Positions 49,252 through 58,434 are shown, counted from the stretch's first letter. The stretch is 64,000 bases of DNA from Stenotrophomonas indicatrix (GCA_041545745.1 CP168152.1:3284001-3348000), one strand, 5' to 3'. Numbers and translations: made by a program. The notes: generated from the letters alone by a model not told the origin.

Positions 49252-49315
49252 AAAAGGGGCCGGAGGGGATTACGTCGTTCGTGCCATAAGCGACGTAATC
49301 CCCTCCGTCCCTTTT
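49252..49315. repeat. Long hairpin, 17-bp perfect inner stem
   Basis: CGGAGGGGATTACGTCG (49261-49277) pairs with 49291-49307 around a 13-nt loop. An outer AAAAGGG/CCCTTTT pair flanks it. It closely resembles 35252-35292 in design (AAAAGGG arms) and lies 6 bp downstream of the DUF2058 gene, so on the minus strand it would sit at that gene's 3' end. Confidence 0.75.
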
Positions 49316-49321
49316 ATTTAC

Positions 49322-49879
49322 TCACCAGACCAGGTCGTCGGGCACCTGGAACTGCGCGTAGTAGGCGTCGTCCTCGGCGTTGCCGGTTGAGATCTCGGCG
49401 CTGGAGCCGGGCGTGCCATGGTCGACGACGATGGCTTCCGGGGCGCGCTCGCGCACCTTTTCGGCTGCCGCGCGCGGCAGCACCGCGTAGCTGTCGCCCT
49501 GGGCCACGATGACCAGCACGCCCACCGACAGCGCCTTGCGCAGCTTGGTATCGATCAGCAGGGTGCGGATCACCGCGCCATCGCTGAAGCGGTACTCGTC
49601 CTCGCCTTTGTGCGGTACGGCGTGGGCGCTGATGATCTGCTTGGCCTGCGCCTTGCGCTCAGCCTGCTTGGCCTGCGCATTGCGCTCGGCCGCCAGCGCA
49701 CGGTCACGCTCGATCTTCTCGGCGCGCGCGCGTTCAGCTTCACGCTGGACCTCCGCCGACGTCGACTCGGCCTTGCCCTGGCGGGCCTTGGCCTGTTCAC
49801 GCGCGGCGGCACTGGCCTGTGACTTCTTGGCCAGGCCGGCCTTGAGCAATTGTTCCTGCAGCGCGTTGGGCTTTGCCAT
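49322..49879 (-). CDS. DUF2058 nucleoprotein-like (YaiL)
   Basis: 185 residues. A long charged N-terminal coiled coil (about 10-85, KSQASAAAREQAKARQGKAE ... QAERKAQAKQI) is followed by the DUF2058 C-terminal domain (VPHKGEDEYRFSDGAVIRTLLID, LSVGVLVIVAQGDSYAVLPRAAAEKVRERAPEAIV). Starts MAKPNALQEQLLKAGL. Probably nucleic-acid associated; exact function unknown. The upstream longer frame is excluded since conserved MAKPNALQEQLL starts here. Confidence 0.93.
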   Translation of the reverse strand: MAKPNALQEQLLKAGLAKKSQASAAAREQAKARQGKAESTSAEVQREAERARAEKIERDRALAAERNAQAKQAERKAQAKQIISAHAVPHKGEDEYRFSDGAVIRTLLIDTKLRKALSVGVLVIVAQGDSYAVLPRAAAEKVRERAPEAIVVDHGTPGSSAEISTGNAEDDAYYAQFQVPDDLVW

Positions 49880-49940
49880 GGTCGATACGTACCGCGTGTA
49901 ATCTGGATGCCCCATTCTACCGACGCGCCGACGCCCCTGC

Positions 49941-50441
49941 ATGGCTGTCCTGAAGTACCTCACCGGCTACCCCGAACCCCTGGTCGCCCAGGTCAGCGAC
50001 CTGCTGGCACAGGGCAAGCTTGGCCCCTGGCTGCAGCAGCGCTACCCGGACCCGCATGAGGTGCGCAGCGACCGCCAGCTGTACGACTACACCCAGGACA
50101 TGAAGGACCGCTACCTGCGCAAGTCGGTGCCGCTCAACAAGGTCTGCTACGACAACACGCTGGAGGTCATCAAGCATGCCCTGGGCACCCACACCGCCAT
50201 TTCCCGGGTGCACGGTGGCCGGCTCAAGGCCAGCCGCGAGATCCGCATCGCTACCGTGTTCCGGCAGGCGCCAGCCGCCTTCCTGCGCATGATCGTGGTG
50301 CACGAACTGGCCCATCTGAAGGAGGCTGACCACAACAAGGCCTTCTACCAGCTGTGCCAGCACATGGAGCCCGATTACCTGCAGCTGGAGTTCGATACGC
50401 GGCTGTACCTGACCGAGCTGGCCAACCGTGGCCAGCGCTGA
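49941..50441 (+). CDS. YgjP-like metallopeptidase
   Basis: 166 residues. HELAH (121-125) with a following helix forms the HExxH zinc site; N-terminal LKYLTGYPEPLVAQV and C-terminal YLTELANRG match the YgjP family. Family members are small zincin-fold proteins of unknown substrate. Divergent from the DUF2058 gene, 61 bp apart. Confidence 0.88.
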   Translation: MAVLKYLTGYPEPLVAQVSDLLAQGKLGPWLQQRYPDPHEVRSDRQLYDYTQDMKDRYLRKSVPLNKVCYDNTLEVIKHALGTHTAISRVHGGRLKASREIRIATVFRQAPAAFLRMIVVHELAHLKEADHNKAFYQLCQHMEPDYLQLEFDTRLYLTELANRGQR

Positions 50442-50487
50442 GCCGGCGTAGCGGCTACACTGCGCGCCCCCTGCCCGACCTTTCGCC

Positions 50488-51186
50488 ATGGAACCGACCC
50501 GACTCGACAAACGCCTGTCCGCCCTGCTCGGCATCCCGCGTGGTGAAGCGCGGCGCTATATCGAGGGCGGCTGGGTCAGCGTCGATGGCGAGGTGGTGGA
50601 ACAGCCGCAGCGCCCGGTGGACGAGAGCGCCAGCATCGTGGTGGCCGAGCAGGCCAGCGACAGCAAGGCCGAGCGCGCCAGCATGCTGCTGCACAAACCG
50701 GCGGGCGTGCCGGCCGATGCCCTGTGCGCGTTGATCCGTACCGAGACCCGCAGCGAACTGGATGCCAGTGACATCCGTCCGCTGCAGCGGCACTTCCACG
50801 GCCTGCAGCTGGCATCCTCGCTGCCGGCCGACGACAATGGGCTGGTAGTGGTCAGCCAGGATCCGGCCGTGCTCGCGCACCTGCAACGGAACCTGGGCCG
50901 CACCGAACAGGAATACCTGGTCGAAGTGGCTGAAGGCGGCCCGGAACGTGGCCCGTGGCTGATGGCCCGGCTGCAGCATGAGGCGGGCGGCCCCAAGGTC
51001 AGCTGGCAGAGCGAGCAGCGCCTGCGCTTTGCAGGCAAGGGGCTGACCGCGAAGGGGTTGAGGACTGCGGTGACGGCTGCCGGCCTGCAGGTTGTGGCGG
51101 TGCGCCGCCTGCGCATCGGTCGGGTGGCGCTGGGCCCGCTGGCCGTGGGCCAGTGGCGCTACCTGGGCAGCGACGAGCGGTTCTGA
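50488..51186 (+). CDS. RsuA-like pseudouridine synthase fold protein without the catalytic Asp
   Basis: 232 residues. It has an S4 RNA-binding domain (RLDKRLSALLGIPRGEARRYIEGGWVSVDG) and an RsuA/RluF-type synthase region (ASMLLHKPAGVPADAL). In the family the catalytic block is RLDxxTxGL. Here it reads SLPADDNGL (in ASSLPADDNGLVVVSQ), so the Arg and the catalytic Asp are replaced by Ser and Pro, though the later YLVEV and LRIGRVALGPLAVGQWR segments are conserved. It may bind RNA without isomerising uridine. The start follows 46 bp after the YgjP gene. Confidence 0.82.
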   Translation: MEPTRLDKRLSALLGIPRGEARRYIEGGWVSVDGEVVEQPQRPVDESASIVVAEQASDSKAERASMLLHKPAGVPADALCALIRTETRSELDASDIRPLQRHFHGLQLASSLPADDNGLVVVSQDPAVLAHLQRNLGRTEQEYLVEVAEGGPERGPWLMARLQHEAGGPKVSWQSEQRLRFAGKGLTAKGLRTAVTAAGLQVVAVRRLRIGRVALGPLAVGQWRYLGSDERF

Positions 51187-51191
51187 ATCAC

Positions 51192-51312
51192 TTCATCCAC
51201 GCATGGCGTGGATCTACTGGTGGCAATTCATCCACGCATGGCGTGGATCTACTGGTGGCGATTCATCCACGCATGGCGTGGATCTACCTCCAGGCATGGT
51301 GTGGATCTACCA
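51192..51312 (+). repeat. 35-bp tandem repeat of the ATCCACGC palindrome
   Basis: Three units starting at 51192, 51227 and 51262 (exactly 35 bp apart) each contain TTCATCCACGCATGGCGTGG then ATCTACTGGTGGC. A fourth degenerate unit (GGCATGGTGTGGATCTACC) ends just before the phospholipase gene. Confidence 0.9.
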
Positions 51313-51320
51313 TCGGCGGC

Positions 51321-52889
51321 ATGAGTCTGCGCAAACCCCTATGGCGACGCCTGCTGCGCGTCGCCGCGATCGTCATCGCCGCCCTGCTTCTGCTGGTCCT
51401 GTCCGGCCTGCTGCTGGCCGACCGCCTGGCCCCGCAGGCGCGCGGCGAAGCGTCGCAGGTACTGCCTCTGCAGCTTGCGCAGACGCCCATCGATAGACAG
51501 ATGATGCCGCTGCAGGCTGCCCATCCTGGGCAGTCGGGCGTGGCCTTCCTCAGCGATGGGATGGATGCGTTCGCTGCCCGCGCGATGATCACCGAACATG
51601 CCGGCCGCAGCCTGGACCTGCAGTACTACATCTGGCACGACGACCTGATCGGCCACTTGATGGCCAAGGGGCTGTACGACGCTGCCGAACGTGGCGTGCG
51701 CGTGCGCATCCTGCTCGATGACATGAATGCCAAGGACAAGGATGCGCTGATGATGGCGCTCGATGCGCATCCCAACATCGAGCTTCGCCTGTACAACCCG
51801 TTCCGCAACCGCAGCGGCATCGCCCGCACGCTGGAGCTGGTGCAACGCGCCTTCAGCGTGAACCATCGCATGCACAACAAGAGCTGGATTGCCGATGGGC
51901 GCATCGCGATCGTGGGCGGGCGCAACATCGGCGAGGAATACTTCAGCGCGCGCAGCGACGTGAATTTTCAGGACCTGGACCTGGTGGTGGCCGGCCCGGC
52001 CGTGCAGCAGGCCAACCAGATCTTCGACGACTACTGGAACAGCGACGCGGCGATTCCAATCTCGGCACTGGCCTTCCACACCGAGGCGCAACTGCGGCTG
52101 CTCGTGCGCGAATCGGATCACGAAGCGCAGCGTGAGGCGGCTCGGCCTTACCTGCAGCGGGTAGCCGACTCCCGCCAGCGCCAGCGGCCCAGCCCGGAAC
52201 CGCTGCACTGGAGCCGGCAGGTGCGGATCGTGTCGGACCCGCCAATGAAGCATCGCGATGACGCGCGCGACGGCTGGCTGGTCACCGAGCTGGTCCGGCA
52301 GTTGCAGTCGACGCGTTACAAGGCATTGTTGATTTCGCCGTACTTCGTGCCCGGCAGCGAAGGGCTGGATGGTCTCTCCGCAATGGCCAGGCGCGGCGCT
52401 CAGGTTGGCGTGGTGACCAACTCGCTGGCGGCCAACGATGTGGCTGCCGTGCACGGTGGCTACATGGGCTACCGGGTGCCACTACTGAAGGCCGGCGTGC
52501 AGTTGTACGAACTGAAGGCCAATGACCAGGCTGGCGACCGCAGTCTGTTCGGCAGCAGTGGCGCCAGCCTGCACACGAAGGCACTGCTGGTCGACGACCG
52601 CCGCGGGTTCGTCGGCTCTTTCAATCTCGATCCGCGATCGGCCTACCTCAACACCGAGATGGGTGTGCTGTTCGACGACCCGATGCTGGGCGCGCAACTG
52701 CGTGCGGAATATCTGCGCCTGGCCAGCCCGGAACACAGTTGGTGGCTGGCATTGGGCGCCGATGACCGGCTGCGCTGGCTGCAGCGCGAGCCGCCGCCGC
52801 ACTGGGTCGACAGCGAGCCCGACAGCGGCCCCGGCAAACGCTGGACGGCACGGGTGATCAGCTGGTTGCCGCTGGAATCCCAGCTGTAA
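51321..52889 (+). CDS. Phospholipase D / cardiolipin synthase C-like protein
   Basis: 522 residues with one N-terminal TM helix. Two HKD motifs: HNKSWIADG (His185, Lys187, Asp192) with GGRNIGEEY after it, and HTKALLVDD (His418, Lys420, Asp425) with GSFNLDPRS after it. Both are intact, so it likely transfers phosphatidyl groups (ClsC/YmdC type). Member of the PLD superfamily at the inner membrane. The true start is the ATG after the 35-bp repeats; an in-frame upstream start would lie inside them. Confidence 0.9.
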   Translation: MSLRKPLWRRLLRVAAIVIAALLLLVLSGLLLADRLAPQARGEASQVLPLQLAQTPIDRQMMPLQAAHPGQSGVAFLSDGMDAFAARAMITEHAGRSLDLQYYIWHDDLIGHLMAKGLYDAAERGVRVRILLDDMNAKDKDALMMALDAHPNIELRLYNPFRNRSGIARTLELVQRAFSVNHRMHNKSWIADGRIAIVGGRNIGEEYFSARSDVNFQDLDLVVAGPAVQQANQIFDDYWNSDAAIPISALAFHTEAQLRLLVRESDHEAQREAARPYLQRVADSRQRQRPSPEPLHWSRQVRIVSDPPMKHRDDARDGWLVTELVRQLQSTRYKALLISPYFVPGSEGLDGLSAMARRGAQVGVVTNSLAANDVAAVHGGYMGYRVPLLKAGVQLYELKANDQAGDRSLFGSSGASLHTKALLVDDRRGFVGSFNLDPRSAYLNTEMGVLFDDPMLGAQLRAEYLRLASPEHSWWLALGADDRLRWLQREPPPHWVDSEPDSGPGKRWTARVISWLPLESQL

Positions 52890-52892
52890 CGA

Positions 52893-53972
52893 TCAGGGCG
52901 CGAGTCCTTCACCATCGCCGTGCAGGCTTTCGTCCAAGGTTTCCACATTGCGCCCATGCAGGCGCCGCCAGATCCAGCGCAGCGCCTGCGGTGGCGCCGC
53001 CGGCAGCTGTTCCAGCAAGGCCAGCATGCGGCCCTGGCTGGCATGCCCGTGCCGGCACAACAGGCTGGCCGCCGCAGCGGCGCTGGCCAGTCGCAGACTG
53101 TCGGCCAGCGGACCGTCGGCGTCAGGTGCCAAGGCCTGATGTACCGGTTCGGGCAGTTCCCAGGCCGCAGCCACTCGCTGTGCCAACGGTTGTGACCACC
53201 GCTGCAGCAACTGCAGGGCCAGCGCCGGCTCCGCCTCTTCGCCGCGCACCTGCGCTTCCTGCAGCAATTGCCGCATGACCAGCGCCGCGCCCAGCCCCTG
53301 CACCAGGCCCAGCCATTGCGCAGCGAAGGCATCGCCGAAGGTGACCGTGCGTGCGTGGTCGGCGGCCGCGCGTGAAGCCAGCAGCGCGTGCTCCCAGATG
53401 ATCGAACTGAACTGCGGGAACACCTCGCACTGCACCTGCATCACCGGCTGCACCAGCACTGCACTGATGATCTGCCGCACACCTTCGGTGCCGACCAGGG
53501 TCACCGCTCGCTGCAGGCTTTCCACAGGCCGCTCGTGCACCTTGTAGACCGGGCTGTTGGCGATCCGCAGCAGGTTGCCGGTCAGCACCGGATCCTGACC
53601 GATGATCGCGGCCATCACCCGCGCCGACGCAACGTCGTCATTGACCGTCTGGATCAGCTGCGGCAGCAGTTGCGGGCGCCGCGGCAGCTGTCGGGTGGCC
53701 CAGTCGCGGTCCTGCAGTGCCCGGTCCACCGCCTCGGCCAGGCCCGACGCACTGACCGCAGCCGGTTCGCCGGCCAAGCGCGGATACAGTGCCAGCGCAT
53801 GCAGCCCGCGCTGCAGGTGGCTGGCGACCTCGGCTGCCGGCAGGGCATCGCCTTGCAGGCTGGCTGCCGCGGCGGCCACGGCCTGGCGGGGGGCTGCGGC
53901 CAGACGTGACGGGGCCTGCCCGGTCAGCTGCGACAGCCAACGAAGCACAGATCGCCACCACGCTGCGGTCAT
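52893..53972 (-). CDS. HDOD domain protein
   Basis: 359 residues. The HDOD core (RRPQLLPQLIQTVNDDVASARVMAAIIGQDPVLTGNLLRIANSPVY, RPVESLQRAVTLVGTEGVRQIISAVLVQPVMQVQCEVF) is complete, while classical HD metal ligands are not kept, as usual for HDOD. It is a probable signalling protein, often acting with c-di-GMP. Convergent with the phospholipase gene (3 bp). The start MTAAWWRSVLRW is chosen; the frame continues upstream but into the leader of the next gene. Confidence 0.9.
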   Translation of the reverse strand: MTAAWWRSVLRWLSQLTGQAPSRLAAAPRQAVAAAAASLQGDALPAAEVASHLQRGLHALALYPRLAGEPAAVSASGLAEAVDRALQDRDWATRQLPRRPQLLPQLIQTVNDDVASARVMAAIIGQDPVLTGNLLRIANSPVYKVHERPVESLQRAVTLVGTEGVRQIISAVLVQPVMQVQCEVFPQFSSIIWEHALLASRAAADHARTVTFGDAFAAQWLGLVQGLGAALVMRQLLQEAQVRGEEAEPALALQLLQRWSQPLAQRVAAAWELPEPVHQALAPDADGPLADSLRLASAAAAASLLCRHGHASQGRMLALLEQLPAAPPQALRWIWRRLHGRNVETLDESLHGDGEGLAP

Positions 53973-54127
53973 CGCCGCCCACCCTGTCGTTGTCCTGCTG
54001 CTGCCACGGCCTGCCCCTGCACCTTCATCCCATCCGGCCACCTGCCGTCGTCGCAGCATCGGCCGCACTTTCATCTTCTTTAACCCGGACGCCTCCGGCG
54101 TCGACGGCATATCCCGGGCGAATGGAC

Positions 54128-54180
54128 TAGAATGGCGCCGCGCGACCCGTCCCCCTTTACCGACGACGTCGCTTTTTTTG
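54128..54180 (+). promoter_or_regulatory. Possible promoter and leader terminator before leucine dehydrogenase
   Basis: TAGAAT at 54128-54133 could be a -10 box. A hairpin GCGAC-GTC / GAC-GTCGC (54142-54172) is directly followed by TTTTTTTG. Its place ahead of the coding start by 70 bp suggests transcription attenuation or an upstream terminator; no leader peptide is apparent. Confidence 0.3.
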
Positions 54181-54247
54181 TTTTCGGACCCTACCGTTCA
54201 TTGGCAGTTCGCCGCAGTTCACCGCTGATCGCGCCATCGGAGACCCC

Positions 54248-55345
54248 ATGCTATTCGAAACCCTCGCAACCACCGGCCACGAACAGGTGGTGTTCTGCCA
54301 CAACCAGGATGCCGGCCTGCGGGCGATCATCGCCATTCACAACACCACCCTGGGCCCCGCCCTGGGCGGGGTACGCATGCGCCCCTACGCCAGCACCGAC
54401 GATGCGCTGGCCGATGTGCTGCGGCTGAGCCGCACGATGACCTACAAGAATGCGCTGGCCGGTCTCAATGTCGGTGGCGGCAAGGCGGTGATCATCGGCG
54501 ACCCGAAGGTCGACAAGACCGAAGTGTTGTTCCGCGCCTTCGGCCGCTATGTCGATTCGCTGGGCGGTCGCTACATCACGGCCGAGGACGTCGGTACCGA
54601 CGTCAACGACATGGAGAACATCTACCTGGAGAGCCAGTTCGTCACCGGCGTGCACCAGGTCCATGGCGGCTCGGGAGATCCGGCTCCGTTCACCGCCTAT
54701 GGCGCGCTGCAGGCGTTGATGGCTTCGATGCGCTTCAAGTTCGGCCATGAGGAAGTGGGCAAGACCAGCATCGCGGTGCAGGGCCTGGGTCATATCGGCA
54801 TGGAACTGGTGAAGCTGCTGCGCGACCGTGGCGCCAAGCTGTACGTGACCGATCTGGACAGCGCGCTGTTGGATCGTGCGGTCAACGATTTCGGCGCTGA
54901 GGCAGTCAAGCCGGACGAGATCCACGAAGTGAATGCCGATGTGTTCGCGCCGTGCGCGCTGGAAGGCGCGATCAACGCCGACACCCTGCCGCGGATCAAG
55001 GCGAAGATCATCTGCGGCACTGCCAACAACCAGCTGTCCAGCCTGGAGATCGGCGACGAGCTGCATGCGCGTGGCATCCTGTATGCGCCGGACTACGCAG
55101 TCAACGCGGGTGGCGTGATGAACGTGTCGCTGGAAATCGACGGTTACAACCGCGAACGCGCGATGCGGCTGATCCGCAGCATCTACCACAACCTGACGCG
55201 CATCTTCGAACTGTCGCAGCGCGAGAACATCGCCCCGCAGCGTGCCGCCGACCGCATCGCCGAAGCGCGCATCCTGTCGATCGGCAAGCTGAAGATGCCG
55301 CTGGGCCGCAGCACGCCGCGCCTGGGCAACCTGCGCGGCGGCTGA
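54248..55345 (+). CDS. Leucine dehydrogenase (Glu/Leu/Phe/Val dehydrogenase family)
   Basis: 365 residues. Catalytic Lys in AGLNVGGGKAVIIGDP, GGVRMRPY, NAD-binding GLGHIGMELVK, and CGTANNQL with ARGILYAPDYAVNAGGVMNVSLEI match leucine dehydrogenases (about 364 residues). It reversibly deaminates branched-chain amino acids to 2-oxoacids, feeding branched-chain fatty-acid synthesis, which Stenotrophomonas uses heavily. No branched-chain dehydrogenase operon is beside it. Confidence 0.93.
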   Translation: MLFETLATTGHEQVVFCHNQDAGLRAIIAIHNTTLGPALGGVRMRPYASTDDALADVLRLSRTMTYKNALAGLNVGGGKAVIIGDPKVDKTEVLFRAFGRYVDSLGGRYITAEDVGTDVNDMENIYLESQFVTGVHQVHGGSGDPAPFTAYGALQALMASMRFKFGHEEVGKTSIAVQGLGHIGMELVKLLRDRGAKLYVTDLDSALLDRAVNDFGAEAVKPDEIHEVNADVFAPCALEGAINADTLPRIKAKIICGTANNQLSSLEIGDELHARGILYAPDYAVNAGGVMNVSLEIDGYNRERAMRLIRSIYHNLTRIFELSQRENIAPQRAADRIAEARILSIGKLKMPLGRSTPRLGNLRGG

Positions 55346-55369
55346 TCGCCCGCCCCCGCGAGCCGGACG

Positions 55370-55392
55370 GGTGCCGACCGTGGGTCGGCACC
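55370..55392. other. GGTGCCGACC hairpin between convergent genes
   Basis: GGTGCCGACC-GTG-GGTCGGCACC is a 10-bp stem 25 bp after the leucine dehydrogenase and near the autotransporter stop; it may serve both ends. No T-run. Confidence 0.5.
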
Positions 55393-55415
55393 GCCGGGCA
55401 AGCCAGCCGCTACGA

Positions 55416-58253
55416 TCAGAAGCCAGAGCTGTAGCGCAGCGCGGCCTGACGTGCATCATCACCACCCACGCGCTGGTCGATACCCAGGCTCAGGCGGCCA
55501 TTGCGGCCCCACCACGATTCCAGCGCCAAGCCGAACAAGGCACTGCCACGCGGTGCGTCGACACCGACCAACGGCGCCCAGGCATCAACGCCGACAAAAC
55601 TTGCCTGCCAGGCTTGTTCGTTGCCATCCAGACGTTGTTGCCATTCGGCATGGCCGCGCAGGGTCCAACGACCCCACTGCCGCTCGCCTCGCAGGCCCGC
55701 CAGCATCTGGCTGCGCTGTGCACGTGATGCCTCACCGCGCAGGCCGAAACCAAAGCCGCCCTGCTCACTGAAGCCATTGGTATCCAGGCGCGTGCTGCTG
55801 GCCCCGAGGTATGGGGTCAACGATGCACCGATGCGTCCGAAACGATAGCCGCCTTCGACGCTGGCACTGCTGAAGCGCCCACCGTAGCGCGCGGACACAC
55901 CGTAGGCACCGGCGCCCAGCAGCAACTGGCGGTCCAGTTCCCGGGTGAACTGGCCGGTGCCGAACTGGGCCAGCGCATAGCCACGCCCCAGGTTCCAGCC
56001 GGCATACAGCTGCGCCTGCGCCTGGCGGTCACGCCCACGATCACCACTGAAGTTGCTGCCGCCGTTGCTGCGGGTTTCGCCAAAAGCCATGCCCAGCAGG
56101 CCATTGCTGCCCAGTGCCACGTCCTGACCTGCCATCCAGCCCTGGCTGTCGGCGGCGTTGCCGGCAAAGCTGCCCTGCCCGGCTTCGCCCAGCGCACTCT
56201 GCCAGGCGCCGCGCAGCTTCGGTGCTGCCTGCACGCGGTCGAAGCGCTCGGCAACCGCACGGCGCGACATGTCCACGCTGTCGAAGGTCGACGCTTCAGC
56301 ACGCGCATGCGCCTGTCCGGACAGACTCTCCAGGCTCGCCGACAGGCCATCGGTCCCGCCAGCCGTTCGCTGCAGCGCCCCGGCGGCCGTACCAAATGCG
56401 GAACCCTGCAGGTTCGCGTTGCGGTCCAGCGCGGTGAATGCCGACGCCACCCGCAGTGCCGATGCCTGTGCATTGGCGCCCAGGCCGGACGCAGCGGCCG
56501 AAACATTGACCTGGGTCAGGTCCATCCACGCGTCGTTGCTGCCATAGCCGTACTGTGCCTGCAGCAGGGTCAGGCCGTTGGCGCCGGTGTTGGCCACCGG
56601 CGTGGTGAACGTGCCGTTGATACCGCCGTTGGCGTGGATCAGCCCTTGGCGGCTGCCGGCCTGCGGCACGTAACCGGAAAGGATGCCATCGACCACGACG
56701 CCACCGGCCAGGCGTGCGGTGCCGGTCACCTGCAGCGCGTTCACACCCAGTGCGACGATCAGCTGCGCATCCGGCCGCTGGCTGTAATTGCCTTCGATGG
56801 TCGCGGTGGTGTTGGCGTTGACCAGCACCACGCTGGCGCCGTTGTCGACGTTGCCGATCACCCGCGGCGTGCCCGGCATGAACTGCAGGCCGGCCATCGA
56901 GGCACCGCCGGCACCAGAGATGCTGACGTTGGAACGGATCACAGCGCCGCCGCGCAGGGCCAGGCTGCCGCGCTCGACGCGAGTGGCACCGCTGTAGCTG
57001 TTGTTGCCACTCAGTTCCAGCCGGCCATCGCCGCGCTTGACCAGGCCGCCAGCGCCGGCGATGTCGTTGCTCCAGATCGAGCCCGAAGAGGCCGCGTCGA
57101 CATTGACCGTGACATCGCCCCAGTCGAAGCGGCCGGGACCGTTCACCGCCTTGCCGACGTTGAGCATGCCGTAGCCGTAGATTGGATCGACGCCCGGCGC
57201 ACCGATGTCGGTGGCGGTGCCGAGCAGGGTCTGCCGCACCAGGTCGTTGTCGAAGTACGGGTAGCGCTGCCAGACCAGCGCAGCAGCACCGGAGATCAGT
57301 GGCGCGGCGAAGGATGTACCGTAGTTCCACAGATACTTGCCGGTACCCGGCTCCGGGAACACCGCGCTGCCGGGAGCGGTCAGGCAGTAGCGTGCGGCGT
57401 CGCCGCAGGCATTGGCCCAGGGTGCGCGTTCACCGGGCTTGTTCGGATCGATCGCGGTAGCCACCAGCCAGCCCTTTTCCAGGTCGGCTGCCGGCAGCGA
57501 TCCGCCGAGGCCACGCTGGCTGGGCAACGCGGCCACGCTGCTGGGCTGGTCGCGCCCCTCATTGCCTGCGGCGAACACCACCAGGCCACCGTGATTGATG
57601 ATGAAGGGGCGGTATTCGGCCGCGACCTGCGCGGTGGTGCCGAGGTCGGTCCAGTACAGGCCGCCCCAGGAATTGTTCATCACCTTCACGCCGTAGTTGA
57701 TCAGGTCCTGGTGGACCCCGGCCACGCCCAGCGTGCCGCTGAAGGAATTGCCCTTGCCGCTGCCGTCATCTGCGGGCGTGGTATCGGAAATGATGCGCGC
57801 CGAAACGATCTCCGCACCCGGTGCAATGCCCCCGGGCCAGACCCCCACCGGTACACCAGCAGCCAGGCTGGCAACGGCCGTGCCGTGGCCAAGCACGTCA
57901 TCGACGTTGAGATTGTTGCGACTCGGGTCGATGTAGTTGAGGTTGGCCACCACCCGTCCGTTCAGCGCCTCGGCACTGCGCAGCACGCCCGAATCGACGA
58001 TGCCGATGCGGACGCCGCGGCCGGTCGCGCCAGTGGCGTGTGCGGCACTCGCGTTGGTCTGTGCCAGATGCGCATCCACGGCCGGCTCAAGCGGCCTGGC
58101 CGCTGGCGGCGGGGTAACCGGGGGGGGGACGGGAGGCGTGGTCGGTGGCGGGTCGATGCGCACGTTGCTGCCACCGCCTCCACCGCCACACGCCGACAGC
58201 GCCACCGCCAGCGCCGATGCCAGGACCGACCTTCCCATCGTCTTACGTTCCAT
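55416..58253 (-). CDS. S8 subtilisin-like autotransporter protease
   Basis: 945 residues. A lipobox LSAC (Cys22) comes right after the signal peptide and is followed by poly-Gly and Pro/Thr linkers. The S8 peptidase domain has Asp87 (IVDSGV), His123 (GHGTAVASL), oxyanion Asn194 (NNSWGG) and Ser314 (GTSFAAPLISGAAAL), all intact. A passenger-associated repeat (KRGDGRLELSGNNSYSG) leads to a C-terminal beta-barrel that ends in Phe (LRYSSGF). The lipobox suggests the protein is lipidated, as in Neisseria NalP. Secreted or surface protease. The start (ATG with AAGGA before it) leaves the 58535 extension out. Confidence 0.92.
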   Translation of the reverse strand: MERKTMGRSVLASALAVALSACGGGGGGSNVRIDPPPTTPPVPPPVTPPPAARPLEPAVDAHLAQTNASAAHATGATGRGVRIGIVDSGVLRSAEALNGRVVANLNYIDPSRNNLNVDDVLGHGTAVASLAAGVPVGVWPGGIAPGAEIVSARIISDTTPADDGSGKGNSFSGTLGVAGVHQDLINYGVKVMNNSWGGLYWTDLGTTAQVAAEYRPFIINHGGLVVFAAGNEGRDQPSSVAALPSQRGLGGSLPAADLEKGWLVATAIDPNKPGERAPWANACGDAARYCLTAPGSAVFPEPGTGKYLWNYGTSFAAPLISGAAALVWQRYPYFDNDLVRQTLLGTATDIGAPGVDPIYGYGMLNVGKAVNGPGRFDWGDVTVNVDAASSGSIWSNDIAGAGGLVKRGDGRLELSGNNSYSGATRVERGSLALRGGAVIRSNVSISGAGGASMAGLQFMPGTPRVIGNVDNGASVVLVNANTTATIEGNYSQRPDAQLIVALGVNALQVTGTARLAGGVVVDGILSGYVPQAGSRQGLIHANGGINGTFTTPVANTGANGLTLLQAQYGYGSNDAWMDLTQVNVSAAASGLGANAQASALRVASAFTALDRNANLQGSAFGTAAGALQRTAGGTDGLSASLESLSGQAHARAEASTFDSVDMSRRAVAERFDRVQAAPKLRGAWQSALGEAGQGSFAGNAADSQGWMAGQDVALGSNGLLGMAFGETRSNGGSNFSGDRGRDRQAQAQLYAGWNLGRGYALAQFGTGQFTRELDRQLLLGAGAYGVSARYGGRFSSASVEGGYRFGRIGASLTPYLGASSTRLDTNGFSEQGGFGFGLRGEASRAQRSQMLAGLRGERQWGRWTLRGHAEWQQRLDGNEQAWQASFVGVDAWAPLVGVDAPRGSALFGLALESWWGRNGRLSLGIDQRVGGDDARQAALRYSSGF

Positions 58254-58434
58254 CGTTTCCTTCCCATGAACGTTGGCCTGCCGCCATCCGGGCAGGCATC
58301 CAGTGCTGCCCTGCGGCAGTCTCCGCCGACCCTCTATACTGAGCCGGCCCCCACGCAGTCTGCCGGGAAACGGCGCCGCTTCCAACGCCCGTCGTCTCCT
58401 TTCCGAACATTGCTCACGCATCAACGAGATTGCC

